From: Reticulitermes lucifugus
Taxonomy: Eukaryota; Arthropoda; Insecta; Blattodea; Rhinotermitidae
Direction: 5' to 3'
NCBI GenBank assembly: GCA_026260175.1
Contig: JAKCWW010000050.1
Coordinates: 119,239-183,238, forward strand
Length of the DNA: 64,000 nucleotides
Positions 23,206 through 34,171 of the stretch are shown here, piece by piece (the stretch's first letter is position 1; the number at the start of each line of letters is the position of its first letter). A program made the position numbers and the translations under genes. A model generated the notes under the pieces. The model saw only the letters and a program-made list of their open reading frames with translations, ran no database searches and was not told the DNA's origin.

Positions 23206-23760
23206 TGTTACTGCTTGCTATCTAAAAACTTAAAGATTAAAATATGCAGACCTAAACTTTTGACCTTTTTCTTTTATGGGTGTGAAACGTGGTCTCTCAT
23301 ATTAAGGGAAGAACACAGGCTGAGAATATTCGAGAATAGGATGCCGTGGAAGATATTTACAGGTACGAAGGAGGAAATAAATGGTCGATGGAGAAAAATG
23401 CCTGATGAGGTGCTTCTTGTTTTTTACTCTTCACCAAAAGTTACGAGGGTGATGAAATCTAGGAGAACGAGATGGGTGAGGAATGCGTTACGAATGTGAG
23501 GAAGAGAAGTACAGAAAGAGACCACCTGGAAGTTTTAGGCTTACATTGAGAATAACATTAAAAATGATATGAAAGGAGCATTATGGGATACCGTGGACTA
23601 GATTCGTCTGGCTCAGAATAGTGACAAGTAGTTGGATCTTGCGAAGGCGGTAATAAACATTGGGGTCCCATACAATGTCAGGGATTTTTTATAATCTGAG
23701 AAACTGTTAACTTCTCAGGAAAAACTCTGCTCCTCTGTTTGTTTGCGGATGCTGTGCATC
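23206..23760 (+). pseudogene. LINE ORF2 C-terminal region, best preserved copy
   Basis: The frame open at 23188-23499 gives SKNLKIKICRPKLL, FYGCETWSLILREEHRLRIF, ENRMPWKIF, WRKMPDEVL and SPKVTRVMKSRRTRWVRNAL. This is the order of the C-terminal region of insect non-LTR retrotransposon ORF2, downstream of the reverse transcriptase domain. After a stop near 23497 the homology continues in another frame: IRLAQNSDK, a stop, LDLAKAVINIGVPYNVRDFL, matching the end of the copy at 17.9 kb. The cysteine and RW residues of the conserved core are kept. The reverse transcriptase itself is absent. Confidence 0.8.
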
Positions 23761-24615
23761 GTTGATATATATGAAAGTTAGAACAGAGGAGTAAAATAAT
23801 GAGGGAGGGGGGGATCTTGGAAAAAATGTCTTCTAGGTTAGGAAGGACGGATCTTGGCATAAACAATAGAATTGTCAGTACTGGGCCCTAATCGTCATTC
23901 ATAATTACGGCATATCATGCATTTGCAAATTTCCTGTCTCATAGACTGTCTTTCGACTTAATGGCATGCAGTATTATTTATTAAATGTCTCTACACGAAA
24001 CTTTAAGAAAGTGTTACAGTACCAGAACCTGTTCAGATATTTAATAGGTCATACTAATACATATTCACGTATGCAGTGTTAAAAGATGAATTGATTACTT
24101 TAGAATGTGCTGTAAAATATCTCTTATTTTAATATCTCAATTGCTCAATGAGGCTCTTCATTCATGTTTTGATATTTACTCGGATATTGTAGTAGATAAG
24201 GGATTATTTTACGGGATCAAGATTGTATTATAAAAGAAAAGGCCAGAAATTTTGTATGTAATATTTAGAACTTCGATTTTATACTCTGATATATTTAGCA
24301 AACACATACACTCAGAATAATAGGAACTACATATATCTGAATTATTCTTGTCCATTTTATCTTTAAGAATTATTCTTGCAGTTTTGCCTTCTTTATTATT
24401 CTTTTAATATCAAATACTTTATATTGTTTTAATTTCTAGTACGGCTTTATGTTGATGTATATTGAGTTGATTTGTCCGTGTTTATTCAATTATATACCTA
24501 ACCAAAAGCGAAATGCTGCGTGGTTTCCGTTAATATGTTCTTGTTATAACAAACTTCGTGAAATAAAGTCAAAGGCAAAAGTAAATTTGTCTTTGCGCTT
24601 AATCAAGCATTACGT
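23761..24615. other. Stretch with no recognised gene
   Basis: Strongly AT-rich, without notable frames. The 70-codon frame 24449-24661 runs into the SINE fragment. Confidence 0.4.
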
Positions 24616-24627
24616 CATGACATTAGG

Positions 24628-24733
24628 AACCTCACCACCTTCATTTGCCGTTTCTTTATAAATTATGGAAGCCTCGACCTCCTGGAGTCGTAAGAGCCTG
24701 TCCAGGCCTGTAATGGTATTACTTTGCTTTAAC
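24628..24733 (+). mobile_element. 5'-truncated SINE-5 with perfect 12-bp duplication
   Basis: The segment AACCTCACCACCTTCATTTG through CCAGGCCTGTAATGGTATTA matches the 3' part of the SINE-5 copy at 33572-33870. It lacks the tRNA head. Identical 12-mers CATGACATTAGG flank it at 24616-24627 and 24734-24745. Confidence 0.88.
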
Positions 24734-24745
24734 CATGACATTAGG

Positions 24746-26689
24746 GAAGCGGAGCTATCATACAAATATTTCTCTTATACGAGGTTTACCTGAAAAAAAA
24801 CGGTTTAGATCTCAATTGCTGAAAAGGATTACTAATGAATAGAATCTACTGCTGGCGACTAATCAGTAATCGGAAGTTCATAATTTTGAACTACGATTAT
24901 TATGTCTCTCAATGCCTCTTTATAGAATATATTACAAAGTAACTGAATTAAGTGTTTATAATTTATTGTATTTTGGGAGAAACAATGAATTTTGTTACCA
25001 AAATATGCACAATTTTTATATTCGGACTTAGCCTTCCTAAAAATACATTTGTTGTTTATTTAAAGATAATGCTGCTAGTTCGGATGGTGTAACATCCAAC
25101 GGATCCTCAGGAAACTACAGTTATGTAATACAATGCATTTAACATTTAAATCGGTATATTTAGATGTCATAGACTTCAAAGGAACACTTCATTTTGGATA
25201 AAGAATGGTGACTAACAGTGTACAAGCATGCGAAATATCAGGCACCTGCTTATTAATTAGTGAATAAAAATTAGTGACATTTACCACGCAGTAATGAATT
25301 CATTTTTACTCTTTTCCTTTCCACATGATATTGTTATATCTGTATGACATTATGACGTCCATGTGTACTCCCATGTATTTGTCCCTTCGAATAATTTTGT
25401 AAGGAATTGAGCGATATTTACTAAATTTGTATGAATATTATGCTATCGGAGGCCTGGACACAGCACTACTTAATTGTCTCACATGAGTAACAACATAGCA
25501 ATCATGCGAACTTGGAAGGTGCGAAAGACATTAAATGTAAAGAATTTAGGTGTTCTGATTTTGTTAATGCAAACTTTTTTTGTGACAATCATAGTAAGAC
25601 TACGGTGGCCACGCAAATTATGCATTAGGTTTTGGTTACACGGGTAGAACTGCTAGGTACAGTAATGCAAATCTTGTATAGGAATAGGCTATAAACCTAC
25701 CTACAAATTGTGTACTAAGCACGTGTTTATGTGAGACTGGAAATTCTCACTGTGATGAATATTGACACTGCGGTCTTGTAATTTGGTAGTGGTCACAAAG
25801 CTGTCGTAAAAACGTACTGCCTTTACCTTCTTCCTTGAATATGGAGGCAGAAATTCAGCCCGGAACATTAGTAATCACCTACCAGACTACCCAGCACTAG
25901 ATACAAGAGGACCGCTCTTTTAAGTACTTTAACGTTTACAAATATTAATATAGCGTGGAATTTTTAAGTTTATGTGAAAAATGAACACAGTAATCATATG
26001 AAGCGCAGAGCGAATTTACGGTAAATAGTTAAATTATAGATCATTTAAATCCCAATACATATGCGTCACGTGCTGCAAATTAACAATTTGTCACAGTGTA
26101 GTAGGCCTGTTTATGTGTTTTATATGATTTTATAAATAAACAGCAACTAGTTCCCTAAATACCATTAACCGGTTAGCCTTTCTAATGGAGAACAACTGTA
26201 TTCTCTGTGAGGTATGAAATCAAGTTGTCTCTGTAATCTAGATGACTGTTAGTCCAAGTGATTAAGCTGTTTTTATTTATAGCATAAGCTAAACAATACA
26301 GGGCATAATGTTTTAATAATACACATGTATTGTGTTCGTATAACTTGTGTGTTTTTGCAAATTGTATTTCATTTGCCTAGTCCTCTCAAAGTTTACGGAT
26401 CTAAACATATAGACTTCACAGTGACTAAGACGCCGGACGTAAGAACAGAAAAGGACGCCTGAAGACGGTTATGACTGTATCGGCCACACTCAGTACTTGA
26501 TCATATCTGGTCCCGAGCACCAGGGGGATCTCGAAGCCAAGACGAACAGACTGAGTGTCTGTTGAGAGTGACTTAAAATTGATCACATTCTTCAAAAGAT
26601 AAATCATTATTTTTTCTTTGCTAGCCAGACAGAATAAAACACTTGAAGAAAACAGACATTGTAAATTGTTCCTAAAAGTGACATAGGGT
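24746..26689. other. Stretch with no recognised gene; short shared repeat
   Basis: Mostly plain AT-rich sequence. Around 26165-26215 (TAATGGAGAACAACTGTATT) it resembles 31228-31270. The 60-codon minus frame at 26425-26607 has no domain. Confidence 0.4.
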
Positions 26690-27075
26690 GTTCGATCGGT
26701 CCTCTAGAATTCATAAGCTAGAATGCGTAACTAGAAATGTAATAATTTCCGGCGTTGCAAGTACAAATGTCCACGTCCTGGGCAGATCCCGCTCACGCGA
26801 CCATAAGCGGCACAACCGAACGGGCCTATATACATTCTTCCGCAATGGCCAGTTTGCTGCAGTATCCAAGGCGAGTTCCTGTGCGCTTGCTCTGCCTGTT
26901 CCGAGAGAATACGCGAATTCCATCGTAACCTACGTACAGAGCTGCATACAAGGAGCAGCCTGCTGTAACGGTAACATATTTCCTAGTATTCTCTCTTCTC
27001 TCTCAGCCGCCGTGCCAGACAGGGGTTTGCCATTATTTTGCGGCATCACTAAGGTAATGGACAGCAGTGTATAAA
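26690..27075. other. GC- and CpG-richer segment, possible promoter or exon
   Basis: The plus strand is open for 128 codons (26688-27074), the longest frame outside repeats apart from one at 31.7 kb. The minus strand is open for 70. CpG dinucleotides are visibly denser than in the flanks. There is a TATA-like CCTATATACA near 26824 and a pyrimidine tract with CAG near 27004. The predicted proteins resemble nothing I know. It could be a 5' region of an unseen gene. Confidence 0.2.
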
Positions 27076-27804
27076 ACAGGTAATGTGGTCGACTCAGGGT
27101 TACGACTTTGACCTTGGCAGTGGTTTCGCAGAGGAAAGTCGGAGCGTTAGATCTTTATGACAACCAACCCGTGTTACATTTAGAAACATATGTGGCTGAA
27201 GAGCAGTTGTTTCGTGTACGTGTGAGTTGGTACTGTTATTTCATGTTATATTCTATCCAGTTAGACTTCTACATAAATTTGACTTTAGGATTGTTGTAAA
27301 CTGAACACCTAACGAATAGCGACCAGCAGAAAGTGATGGATGCAGCGATAGGAACTTACCTATTTGACAGGGCCTACACGTTTTTTCTGCAAGGCTAGCG
27401 AGGAGACAATGCACGCTACCCACGCCTTCGATGTCAGAGTTATTCTCCAAATTCGAACATAATATAGGTAGTTTCTCTAAGAATATTCGCATGCCTTGCC
27501 GGGCTGCCTTCCCAGCATGTTGCAAAGGTTGTCATCTACTCACTGTAAACCAAGCAGCTTAATACAGACTTACCTATTGCTAGGTAAAGTTACTTCCGCG
27601 GAGTGCGCTTTTGCTTGTGAAATAACAATCTTTGAATTAGGCTTCGCCTGTAGTTTTGAAAATGGAATGCTATCGAAGCCAGTGCCAGGTTTTGCACAAA
27701 TTCAAAGTCCCGTCTGGATCTGATTATTCCTGTTATCAGCGCTCATACCGTCCGCCTCAAAACAACAATGCCCAAGTGTCCCGTGTTAGCCAGTCTCATT
27801 ACCA
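27076..27804. other. Stretch with no recognised gene
   Basis: A 90-codon minus frame (27253-27525) and a 75-codon plus frame (27496-27723) show no domain. Confidence 0.35.
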
Positions 27805-27813
27805 GTTGTAATG

Positions 27814-28021
27814 TTTTTTTTTTGATGAAGATGAAGGGAAAGATGATCAGTTTCTTTTATTTTTTCAAGTAATGGAGCACCGGTGGAATGAAATTGACAG
27901 GGGAAAACCTGTCCAAGTGCCACTTTGTCCACCACAAATCCCACGTGGACTGACCCGGGATAGAACCCAGGCCTCCGCGGTGAGAGGCCGGCGACTAACC
28001 GCCTGAGCCATGGCACGGCCC
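27814..28021 (-). mobile_element. SINE-2 with internal deletion and target-site duplication
   Basis: The head at the right end (GGCCGTGCCATGGCTCAGGC on minus) has a clear B box. Compared with the other copies it lacks about 20 bases around the ACTTCGG block, and it lacks the outer tail module. Perfect 9-mers GTTGTAATG flank it at 27805-27813 and 28022-28030, so these losses preceded or accompanied insertion, or came later by internal deletion. Confidence 0.88.
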
Positions 28022-28344
28022 GTTGTAATGCTTTACTTGCGACTTATGCACTGTACCACAAAGGTTCAATCCATAATGTGACCACTTGATGTTGCAGTCG
28101 CACATAAGATGTTGAGGTGAAGATTTGACAGCAGCACTTTAATCTTCCCTCTGCATGCGGGTTCGCTAAGTTTCATATAGCTATAGAGACGTCAGTAGCG
28201 CAGACTATTACGTAGTGCCGATTGTAGGGCGATTGTATGATTCATGAATTGTAAAACAAGCGGAATGAAATGGTCGTGGCCTAATTAGAGCATATTTAAC
28301 GCCCTTGCCTTTATGCATTGTGGAAAACTACGAAAATCATAAGT

Positions 28345-28440
28345 CAGTGTATTCGGTGTCTCGGCCAAGATTCGAAATGGGATACTCCCTGACAGAAGTC
28401 AGAAGAGTCACCAACTGAGTCAGTTTGTTCAGTGATATTG
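28345..28440 (-). mobile_element. SINE-4 head remnant
   Basis: The minus strand reads TGACTCAGTTGGTGACTC and, about 30 bases on, CCATTTCGAATCTTGGCCG and then AGACACCGAATAC. This parallels the head of the copy at 40.8 kb (TTCGAGTCTGGGACGAGACA). Confidence 0.5.
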
Positions 28441-28499
28441 TATAGCTTCAAGTATTAAGACGCCTGTGGGCCATTATTTAGGAACGCAGTAGGAAAAAA

Positions 28500-28745
28500 G
28501 TGGGGAGCTGTAGTAGTGCAGTCGGTATAGCTCTTCAAATCCCGGCAGTAGTAAGAGATTTACCTCTTCTCCAAAACGTTCACACTGGATCTCTGGCCTA
28601 CCTAGCCCCATAATCAATGGGTAACGTGGGCTCTTTCCCAGGGGATAAAGCACCCGGCCTGTGCTTGAAGCTGACTCCATCTCGTGCAGACTAAAAATAA
28701 GTGAAGCTATATCACCAATTCCACTTTTTGACTTCATGGCATGTG
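28500..28745 (+). mobile_element. SINE-3 copy
   Basis: The head is GTAGTAGTGCAGTCGGTATA (28510). The body includes TTTACCTCTTCTCCAAAACG. The 3' end is CTTCATGGCATGTGTAGGG. The order matches the minus-strand copy at 29017-29279 and the copy at 35139-35420. Confidence 0.65.
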
Positions 28746-28859
28746 TAGGGAAAATTTATTTACCTTTATCTTTTTGAAAGAGAGTGTTGTGGTTTATTTT
28801 AAGATAGTTTCTGAGAAATTGCTTCGAAGAAATGCAGAATTTCACGATAAGCGTCAGGC

Positions 28860-28950
28860 AGGAGACACGATTTCTGACCCTGGATTAGAACACAGGACGC
28901 CACAAATCTAAGAGGAAACACTAACCACACGCCCGCGAGATTGTGTAGTA
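28860..28950 (-). mobile_element. Possible SINE head, unassigned
   Basis: On minus, GTGTGGTTAGTGTTTCCTC is followed by GTGTTCTAATCCAGGGTCAG. These have A- and B-box-like features at about the right distance. No body was recognised. Confidence 0.35.
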
Positions 28951-29016
28951 GGCTACACACACTGCAATTACAGTCATGTAGACACGTGAAAGAGATCTTC
29001 TACTCTGTCTACACGC

Positions 29017-29279
29017 CATGAAGGCATACATAGGGTGTGCAAGTATGGGGCCACTCATTCTTAATCTCGGCACTGGATGAAGGTCAGTTGAAAACTTCAC
29101 GCCCCGGCTGCATTACGCCCGGGCAGAAAACGTCGGTATCTATTGACTAGAGTGCTGGGTGGGTCCCGGGCTTGTCTGGACGTTTGGAGAAGAGAAAATT
29201 ACCCCTAACAAGAATTGAAGAACGGATCATCTCGCCCGTAGCCTAGTCACTATACCGACTGCGCTACCCCGACGCCCAA
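29017..29279 (-). mobile_element. SINE-3 copy, near full length
   Basis: On minus the head is GGGTAGCGCAGTCGGTATAG (complement at 29252-29270). The body has TTTTCTCTTCTCCAAACGTC, GGGACCCACCCAGCACTC and GGGGCGTGAAG. The 3' end is TATGCCTTCATGG. It faces the copy at 28500 tail to tail. Confidence 0.7.
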
Positions 29280-29424
29280 GGGAACTGTAAGTTCTTACAA
29301 TTATGTAATTATATGTCAGTGTAGCCGAGCACAGCAATTATTTTTTTCTCATAATGGGAAGATGGGCAAAGTCTTTCAGCATGTGTAGACAGTGTGGAGA
29401 CGTAGACGGAAACTTGTAAAAATT

Positions 29425-29645
29425 AACTACTTCATGGAGCAGAATCCTTCGTAAGAAAGCCCGCCATTTGTCAACATTCCTTTACGAACCACTTTAATAT
29501 TTTCCTGCCATCTATGCTTAGGTCATCCAAGTGGCCTCTTTCCATCAGGGTTCCTCGCCAAAACCCTGTATGCATCTCCCTTCTATTTCAAACGTGCCAT
29601 ATCTCCCAATCCATCTCGCCCTACTGGATTTAATCACGTTAATGT
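29425..29645 (-). pseudogene. LINE ORF C-terminal fragment
   Basis: Minus-strand frames give YRVLARNPDGKRPLG and PKHRWQENIKV, parallel to the GKPEG-GRPRRRW-DNIKM run expected before the LAQDRD end of this LINE type. They finish with GGLSYEGFCSMK-like sequence shared with the 3' untranslated part at 17.98 kb. Frames are broken. Confidence 0.6.
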
Positions 29646-30134
29646 ATGATGAGGAGTGCAAAACACTTTTTCTAAGAAGTGTAAATTAATAGTTAATTTA
29701 GTATATGCGTTCGTAAATTACTTCAAAATTTTAAGATGTGGAGCTCGCGTGTTAACAGCTTTTTGAAAGTTTTATTCACAGAGAAACTGTGAAAAGTCTT
29801 GATATATCTCATACATTCAGCGATGGCGTTTTTTTATGAATGTAGAAGTCGATACGCGAGTTCTTGGAACTGTGTTCAATTGAAAGCTGCTTTCAGACGG
29901 CGCATATTGAGCTAGAACCAGCGGCCATACAAAGAAGCACTTAGTGGATAATGAGATAGGCAATGTACGTATAACGTAAGATTGTGGCGCGTGGGAGTAA
30001 CCATTGACGCAATGGAAACAACCAATGTACTCTGTGTGTTCTTGAGATACGTGTCACTGTCAATTATATGAAAATATTGAGTGTTGCAAAACATTGACTT
30101 GTGGCCAATTTATGTCGCCAGCAACATTAAAATG
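29646..30134. other. Stretch with no recognised gene
   Basis: No repeat or frame of note up to the 26-base repeat at 30135. Confidence 0.4.
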
Positions 30135-30160
30135 TACGTAGGTCTTCATGTAAAGTGCCC
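30135..30160. repeat. 26-base repeat, partner at 30589
   Basis: TACGTAGGT.TTCATGTAAAG and the next six bases occur here and at 30589-30614 with 24 of 26 positions identical. The second copy is the start of the (GTCC)n element; this one stands alone. Confidence 0.75.
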
Positions 30161-30165
30161 GACGC

Positions 30166-30215
30166 TGCGTTGAAACGAAGTAATATTCGTCTGCCTATGG
30201 CCTTCTTCAGGCGTA
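30166..30215 (-). repeat. CTGAAGA...CGAA core-like motif
   Basis: The minus strand reads CCTGAAGAAGGCCATAGGC and then ACGAATATTACTTCGTTTCA. It resembles the FB-family core, but the downstream arm is missing. Confidence 0.4.
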
Positions 30216-30588
30216 GAATTTGGCTAAACAGGTCCTAATGACATATAGTCGTTGCGAAGTTTCTCAGTTTTTGTAAGTTTTGCCGTAAAATATTTTAAGA
30301 TATCAGACGGAATTAATTAATTATGAAGCAATAAGTATTAAGTGTTATGAGTGTATGTATTATTGCCTTAGTTGTCCGGCATGCAAATCGCATCTTTTCT
30401 GCTCCTCATTGTGTTGTCACCTGTGGTCTGTCTGGCTCTACCATATTTATACCACATTACATTACAAACAGCACGATGTTCGGAAGAACATTTATTGAAC
30501 ATTAAATGTGTGTTTTGATTTTCTCCACAAATTTTTTCTGAAAAATTTCTCGTTCTAAGAATAATTCAGCAAGATATTACCATGAATT

Positions 30589-30780
30589 TACGTAGGTGTT
30601 CATGTAAAGTACCCATATTTCTGGTCAGATTTTAATTTCACTTGAATTTTCTCGACAACTTTTTGAAAAATACTCAAATATAATATTTCATGAAAATCCG
30701 TCCAGTGTAAGCCAAGCTGTTCCATGCGGACAGACAGACAGACAGATGGACGGACGGATAGATATCACGAAGCTAATAAT
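30589..30780 (-). repeat. (GTCC)n dispersed repeat, inverted copy
   Basis: The complement carries GTCCGTCCATCTGTCTGTC, ACTGGACGGATTTTCATGAA, GTCGAGAAAATTCAAGTG, AAAATCTGACCAG and GGGTACTTTACATGAA in order. This is the same order as the plus-strand copy at 19240-19420. Confidence 0.7.
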
Positions 30781-32962
30781 CGCTATTGTCAATTTTGCGG
30801 ACTTGTCTAAAAGTCACTTTAAATTTACATTTACCAAAGACTTCTATCTGCGAAAGTAAAAAGTGCATTTCCTTCTTATATTATGGACCGCCCTGCAACG
30901 AACTAGAATTTCTGATCCTGATCTGATTTAAGAATGTGTTATAAATATTTACGTGAAGTTGTTTTTGTTTCTGAACTTTAACGTGCCACACACTTAGGAA
31001 GATATACTGCAGTACCATCTCGAGGCCACATTCGGAACTGTGGAAGTCCTTTTTACATAATCATCTTGACATTTCTCTTTTGATCTTTTAAAGCCGTAGT
31101 GGACACTATCTCTACCACCTGTATTAATATTATAGACGACAAAGCATTTTGCTCACAACGTTTGTCATTGTGCTTCATATCACTCATATAAACATTCATT
31201 ATTTTCCTAAAGACTTACAGAACATTAAGCCGGCCTTGCAATGGAGAAGCACCGTGTTCGCTGTGCGGTAGGAAGTAAGTATTTAAATATTCCTGTCATA
31301 ATCGAGACGGCGAAGAAACAAAGGGACAAACAATATGAAATGTCAACAAAATACATCTCACACCTCGTAATTGAATGTACAAAAATCCTTTCAAAAATAA
31401 CAAAATCATATTTAAAAACTACAAAATTCTTATATTTTAGCCTCCGCTATTATCTGCCAATTAAACGGCCTGTTACTCATGCAAATGAACAGAAATGAAA
31501 ATTAGTGTAAAAAATGTACTTTGTTAAAACTAAAGCACCCGCACAACGCTAGATATTGCGTACTTGAAGGCCGGATTAATGTCTTGAAAGCAATGCTAAT
31601 CTGGAAGTTTCTATGACCGGCCAATTGATCAAGTTTATCTTTGGTTTCTCTCGGTTCTAGAGCAAATGCACAGCTGGTAGCCCTACTCCGAGTTGCGTTG
31701 TATGCTTCTTGTGCAGCCTTCCAAACATTGTCAAAATCTGATCGTAACGCGGTCCTCTAAACACGAATTTCAAAATTCATCCCAAAAGCCTAACTCTTTC
31801 CCCTGCGACACATCCAAACTGCCGACTTCCATCACTTACATTATTAACTTCCCAACGTTCTGTCTCACCTTCAGCCTGCGTCACCCAAAGGACAAGCACG
31901 TACTGTCTGGAAAAATTCGATGCAATAAATTTCCTTTTATCCCTCCCCGCAATAAGTGTATTGTCTCTGAATACACCTCTGCTCCTGTTTTCTTCTTTTT
32001 CTTCCCTTTATCTTTTTCAATCATGCGTTGGCGGACTTTTTTTTTTTGCATTTTGCTGGACAAAGCACCAATCCTTTGCACAAATGGAAGAAAACTTGAC
32101 GAGTTCTGAATCAACAACTGACATCCAATTTGATACATTTTTTAAAATACCGTATATAATTGTTAAGTAAAAAATCCTCCTTAAATATTTACGTAGATGA
32201 ATTTACATATTTTTTGTGCCTATCTCCTAAAGGATTCATTTTTAACTCGAATAAATTTTAGTGTGTTTTCTAGGATGTTTGATTCTTAATTTAGTTCAAG
32301 GACACTTCGTCAGTTATACAGGTACTATAACGTCGAATGAACGTTGGCTATAAATAAAAGATTGGGTAGCATGTGCAGTACAGTGGTCGTGGATTATTTT
32401 AAGATGATCTCCCAGCGATCTCTGTAAAAGACTGATGGAAACCTTCAGAATAAGGAAAGGTAATGCTAACATTTGAGTACTCGACTTTCAGGGAGAAGGA
32501 ACGTTCGTAAAGTGGACATTTCTTCTCTGACATTCAGATGACGGTCATGTGTCATTTAGGCATAAACCGAAGAAGAGTCACGTATTTTTTGTGACCTGCC
32601 CGATATGTTGCCGCCTTCCCAAGAGTAGCCTCATATATGCACAAGCCGGGGGTATTGATCAGGCTTACAGCTATGTGAGAGGGAACTGCTCGCTCCCGTT
32701 GTCTCGCTGCCACGTCATCATTTGTAGACCTATATAAACCACATTGTATACGTTGCATTGATTATACGACTGCATCCACCAGCATGTGGAAGGCCATACA
32801 GTGGATGATGCTAGCGCCGCATTTATTCTAAATATTTTATATACAGTTTGAACGTGCCTAATTTCGCCCCGCCCCTTCGAACTGGGTCTAGTATTAATCT
32901 AGCATGTACTCGTATTTATTGGTTTTGAGTAGCATAAGTAAAGAAAAGTTGCCCCTGCGCAC
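30781..32962. other. Stretch with no recognised gene; TATA-like site
   Basis: The longest frame is 138 codons on plus (31693-32109), but it includes a poly-T/poly-Phe tract and no domain. CTATATAAACC near 32730 is TATA-like in a slightly GC-richer patch (32550-32760) with opposed 62- and 68-codon frames. No gene follows. Confidence 0.3.
31228..31270. repeat. Short dispersed repeat with CCTTGCAATGGAGAAG
   Basis: The 16-mer at 31234-31249 recurs exactly on the opposite strand at 45851-45866, and approximately at 26165-26215. Confidence 0.5.
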
Positions 32963-33470
32963 ACCATGAAGCTATATGGGGGAATGGAAATAGCCTACAG
33001 CTTCCCTCATTATTAACCTTGGCATTAAATGAAAATGAGTGGTCAGCTTCACGTCCCGGCCGCTCTGCCCCGGGAAAGATCCCCCGGTGCCCATTGAGTA
33101 GGTGATTGGGTGGATCCGAGAGGCAGTTTAAACGATCTGCAGAAGAGAAAAATCTCTGGGGTTCTTCACTCTTGTGGGATGTTACGCAGGTTGGTACTTG
33201 GTTACCGACGTTTCGGGACAAAGTATCGGTCCCATCTCCAAGGATCAGTCTGTCCAAGAAAAATACGCTCTACCGAAAAGTCAGTAGTAAACTACGAACC
33301 AACGCCGTGCAGCATCCCAGAACAGCGAAGACCTCAACTACACCGCGACAGAAGCCTGAATCTCGCAGAAAAATCTCCTGCCTCTGAAGAGACTCGAACC
33401 ACAATTTCTCGGTTTTACAGCCTGTAATCTGCTTACTGATAGCGTTGTCCCCACTCCCCGATGGAGTATA
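32963..33470 (-). mobile_element. SINE-3 copy, interrupted by an FB element
   Basis: The 3' end lies at the left (complement of CATGAAGCTATATGGGGG). Body blocks GCTTCACGTCCCGGCCGCTC and TGATTGGGTGGATCC (plus orientation) match the copy at 29.0 kb. The head resumes after the insertion at 33157-33366 and ends near 33470. Confidence 0.7.
33157..33366. mobile_element. FB-family element inserted in SINE-3, 11-bp duplication
   Basis: Perfect 11-mers AGAAAAATCTC bound a 210-base insert (33146-33156 and 33367-33377). The insert has imperfect inverted arms of about 45 bases at 33160-33206 and 33287-33332 (CTTGTGGGATGTTACGCAGG against its partner). The core GGTTACCGACGTTTCGGGAC and CCATCTCCAAGG follow the left arm. 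The right end CTCAACTACACCGCGACAGA matches the right flank of the 10-kb element. Confidence 0.85.
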
Positions 33471-33479
33471 ATGAGCAGA

Positions 33480-33500
33480 AATAACAATAATAATAATACA
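33480..33500. repeat. AAT-rich microsatellite
   Basis: A short AATAATAAT tract just left of the SINE-5 copy. Confidence 0.6.
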
Positions 33501-33571
33501 TCATTTTTGTTATTACTGTTATTTCGTGTCACTAGCGCTATTATTAGGATCAATACTATCACTATTATATA

Positions 33572-33870
33572 CGCCTCCGCGGTACGTAGTGGCGCATTTG
33601 GTTGAGGCACTGCGCCACAAGCCGGAAGGTCGCGGGTTCGATTCCCGATGGGGTTATTGGGATTTCTCATTGACTTCTTTCCGGCCGTAATAAGGCCCTC
33701 TGACAGACAGAAATGAGTACCAGGAGTATATCCTGGGGGGTACAAGCGGCCTTTGCGTAGGGCTGACAACCTTACCACCTTCATGTGCTTGTTGTCTAGA
33801 AATTCTGGGAGCCTCAACCTACTGAAGCCCTAATGACCTGTCAAGGTCTGTAATGGGATAGTTTTGTATA
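33572..33870 (+). mobile_element. SINE-5, full length
   Basis: The head has GTAGTGGCGCATTTGGTTGA (A box) and, about 45 bases on, GCGGGTTCGATTCCCGATG (B box). The body runs through GGCCGTAATAAGGCCCTCTG to the 3' part AACCTTACCACCTTCATGTG and TGTCAAGGTCTGTAATGGGA. The last third is shared with the truncated copy at 24628-24733. The 159-codon minus frame across this region (33338-33817) is a by-product of the SINE, not a gene. Confidence 0.8.
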
Positions 33871-34098
33871 GGCCCGCAGTGCGAGTAGCCTACTACCTCA
33901 TCGTACCGAATATCTCGGGACAGTAATTAGCACTCGGTTTCCAAATTCATCATTTCGGAGGTTTTCGTGGTTTTCCTCAAGCCTCCACACCATTTGTAGC
34001 TTACTTCTTTGCTTACTAATTATCTTTTAGTCGGAGAAATTTAAATAATTCTGATATAAAATGCCAATAAAATGTAATTATAGCTGTTCATGGATTTT

Positions 34099-34171
34099 GG
34101 GTCTTCTGGAATCTTACACCGTGCGGCAGGTAATATAACATCCGCTACAGAGCGTAATACCCTAGAAGACC
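34099..34171. mobile_element. Short FB-like foldback
   Basis: GGTCTTCTGGAATCTTACAC (34100-34119) and GCGTAATACCCTAGAAGACC (34152-34171) are inverted relatives of each other and of the FB arm CTTCTGGGATATTACG. Only about 30 bases separate them, and the family core is missing. Confidence 0.55.

Noticed and set aside
31693-32109. 138-codon plus-strand frame
   Set aside because: Includes a poly-Phe run from a T tract, has no domain, and a minus frame overlaps it.
33338-33817. 159-codon minus-strand frame, the longest real one
   Set aside because: It lies across SINE-5 and the 3' end of the SINE-3/FB composite and reads through tRNA-like sequence; it is a by-product of the repeats.
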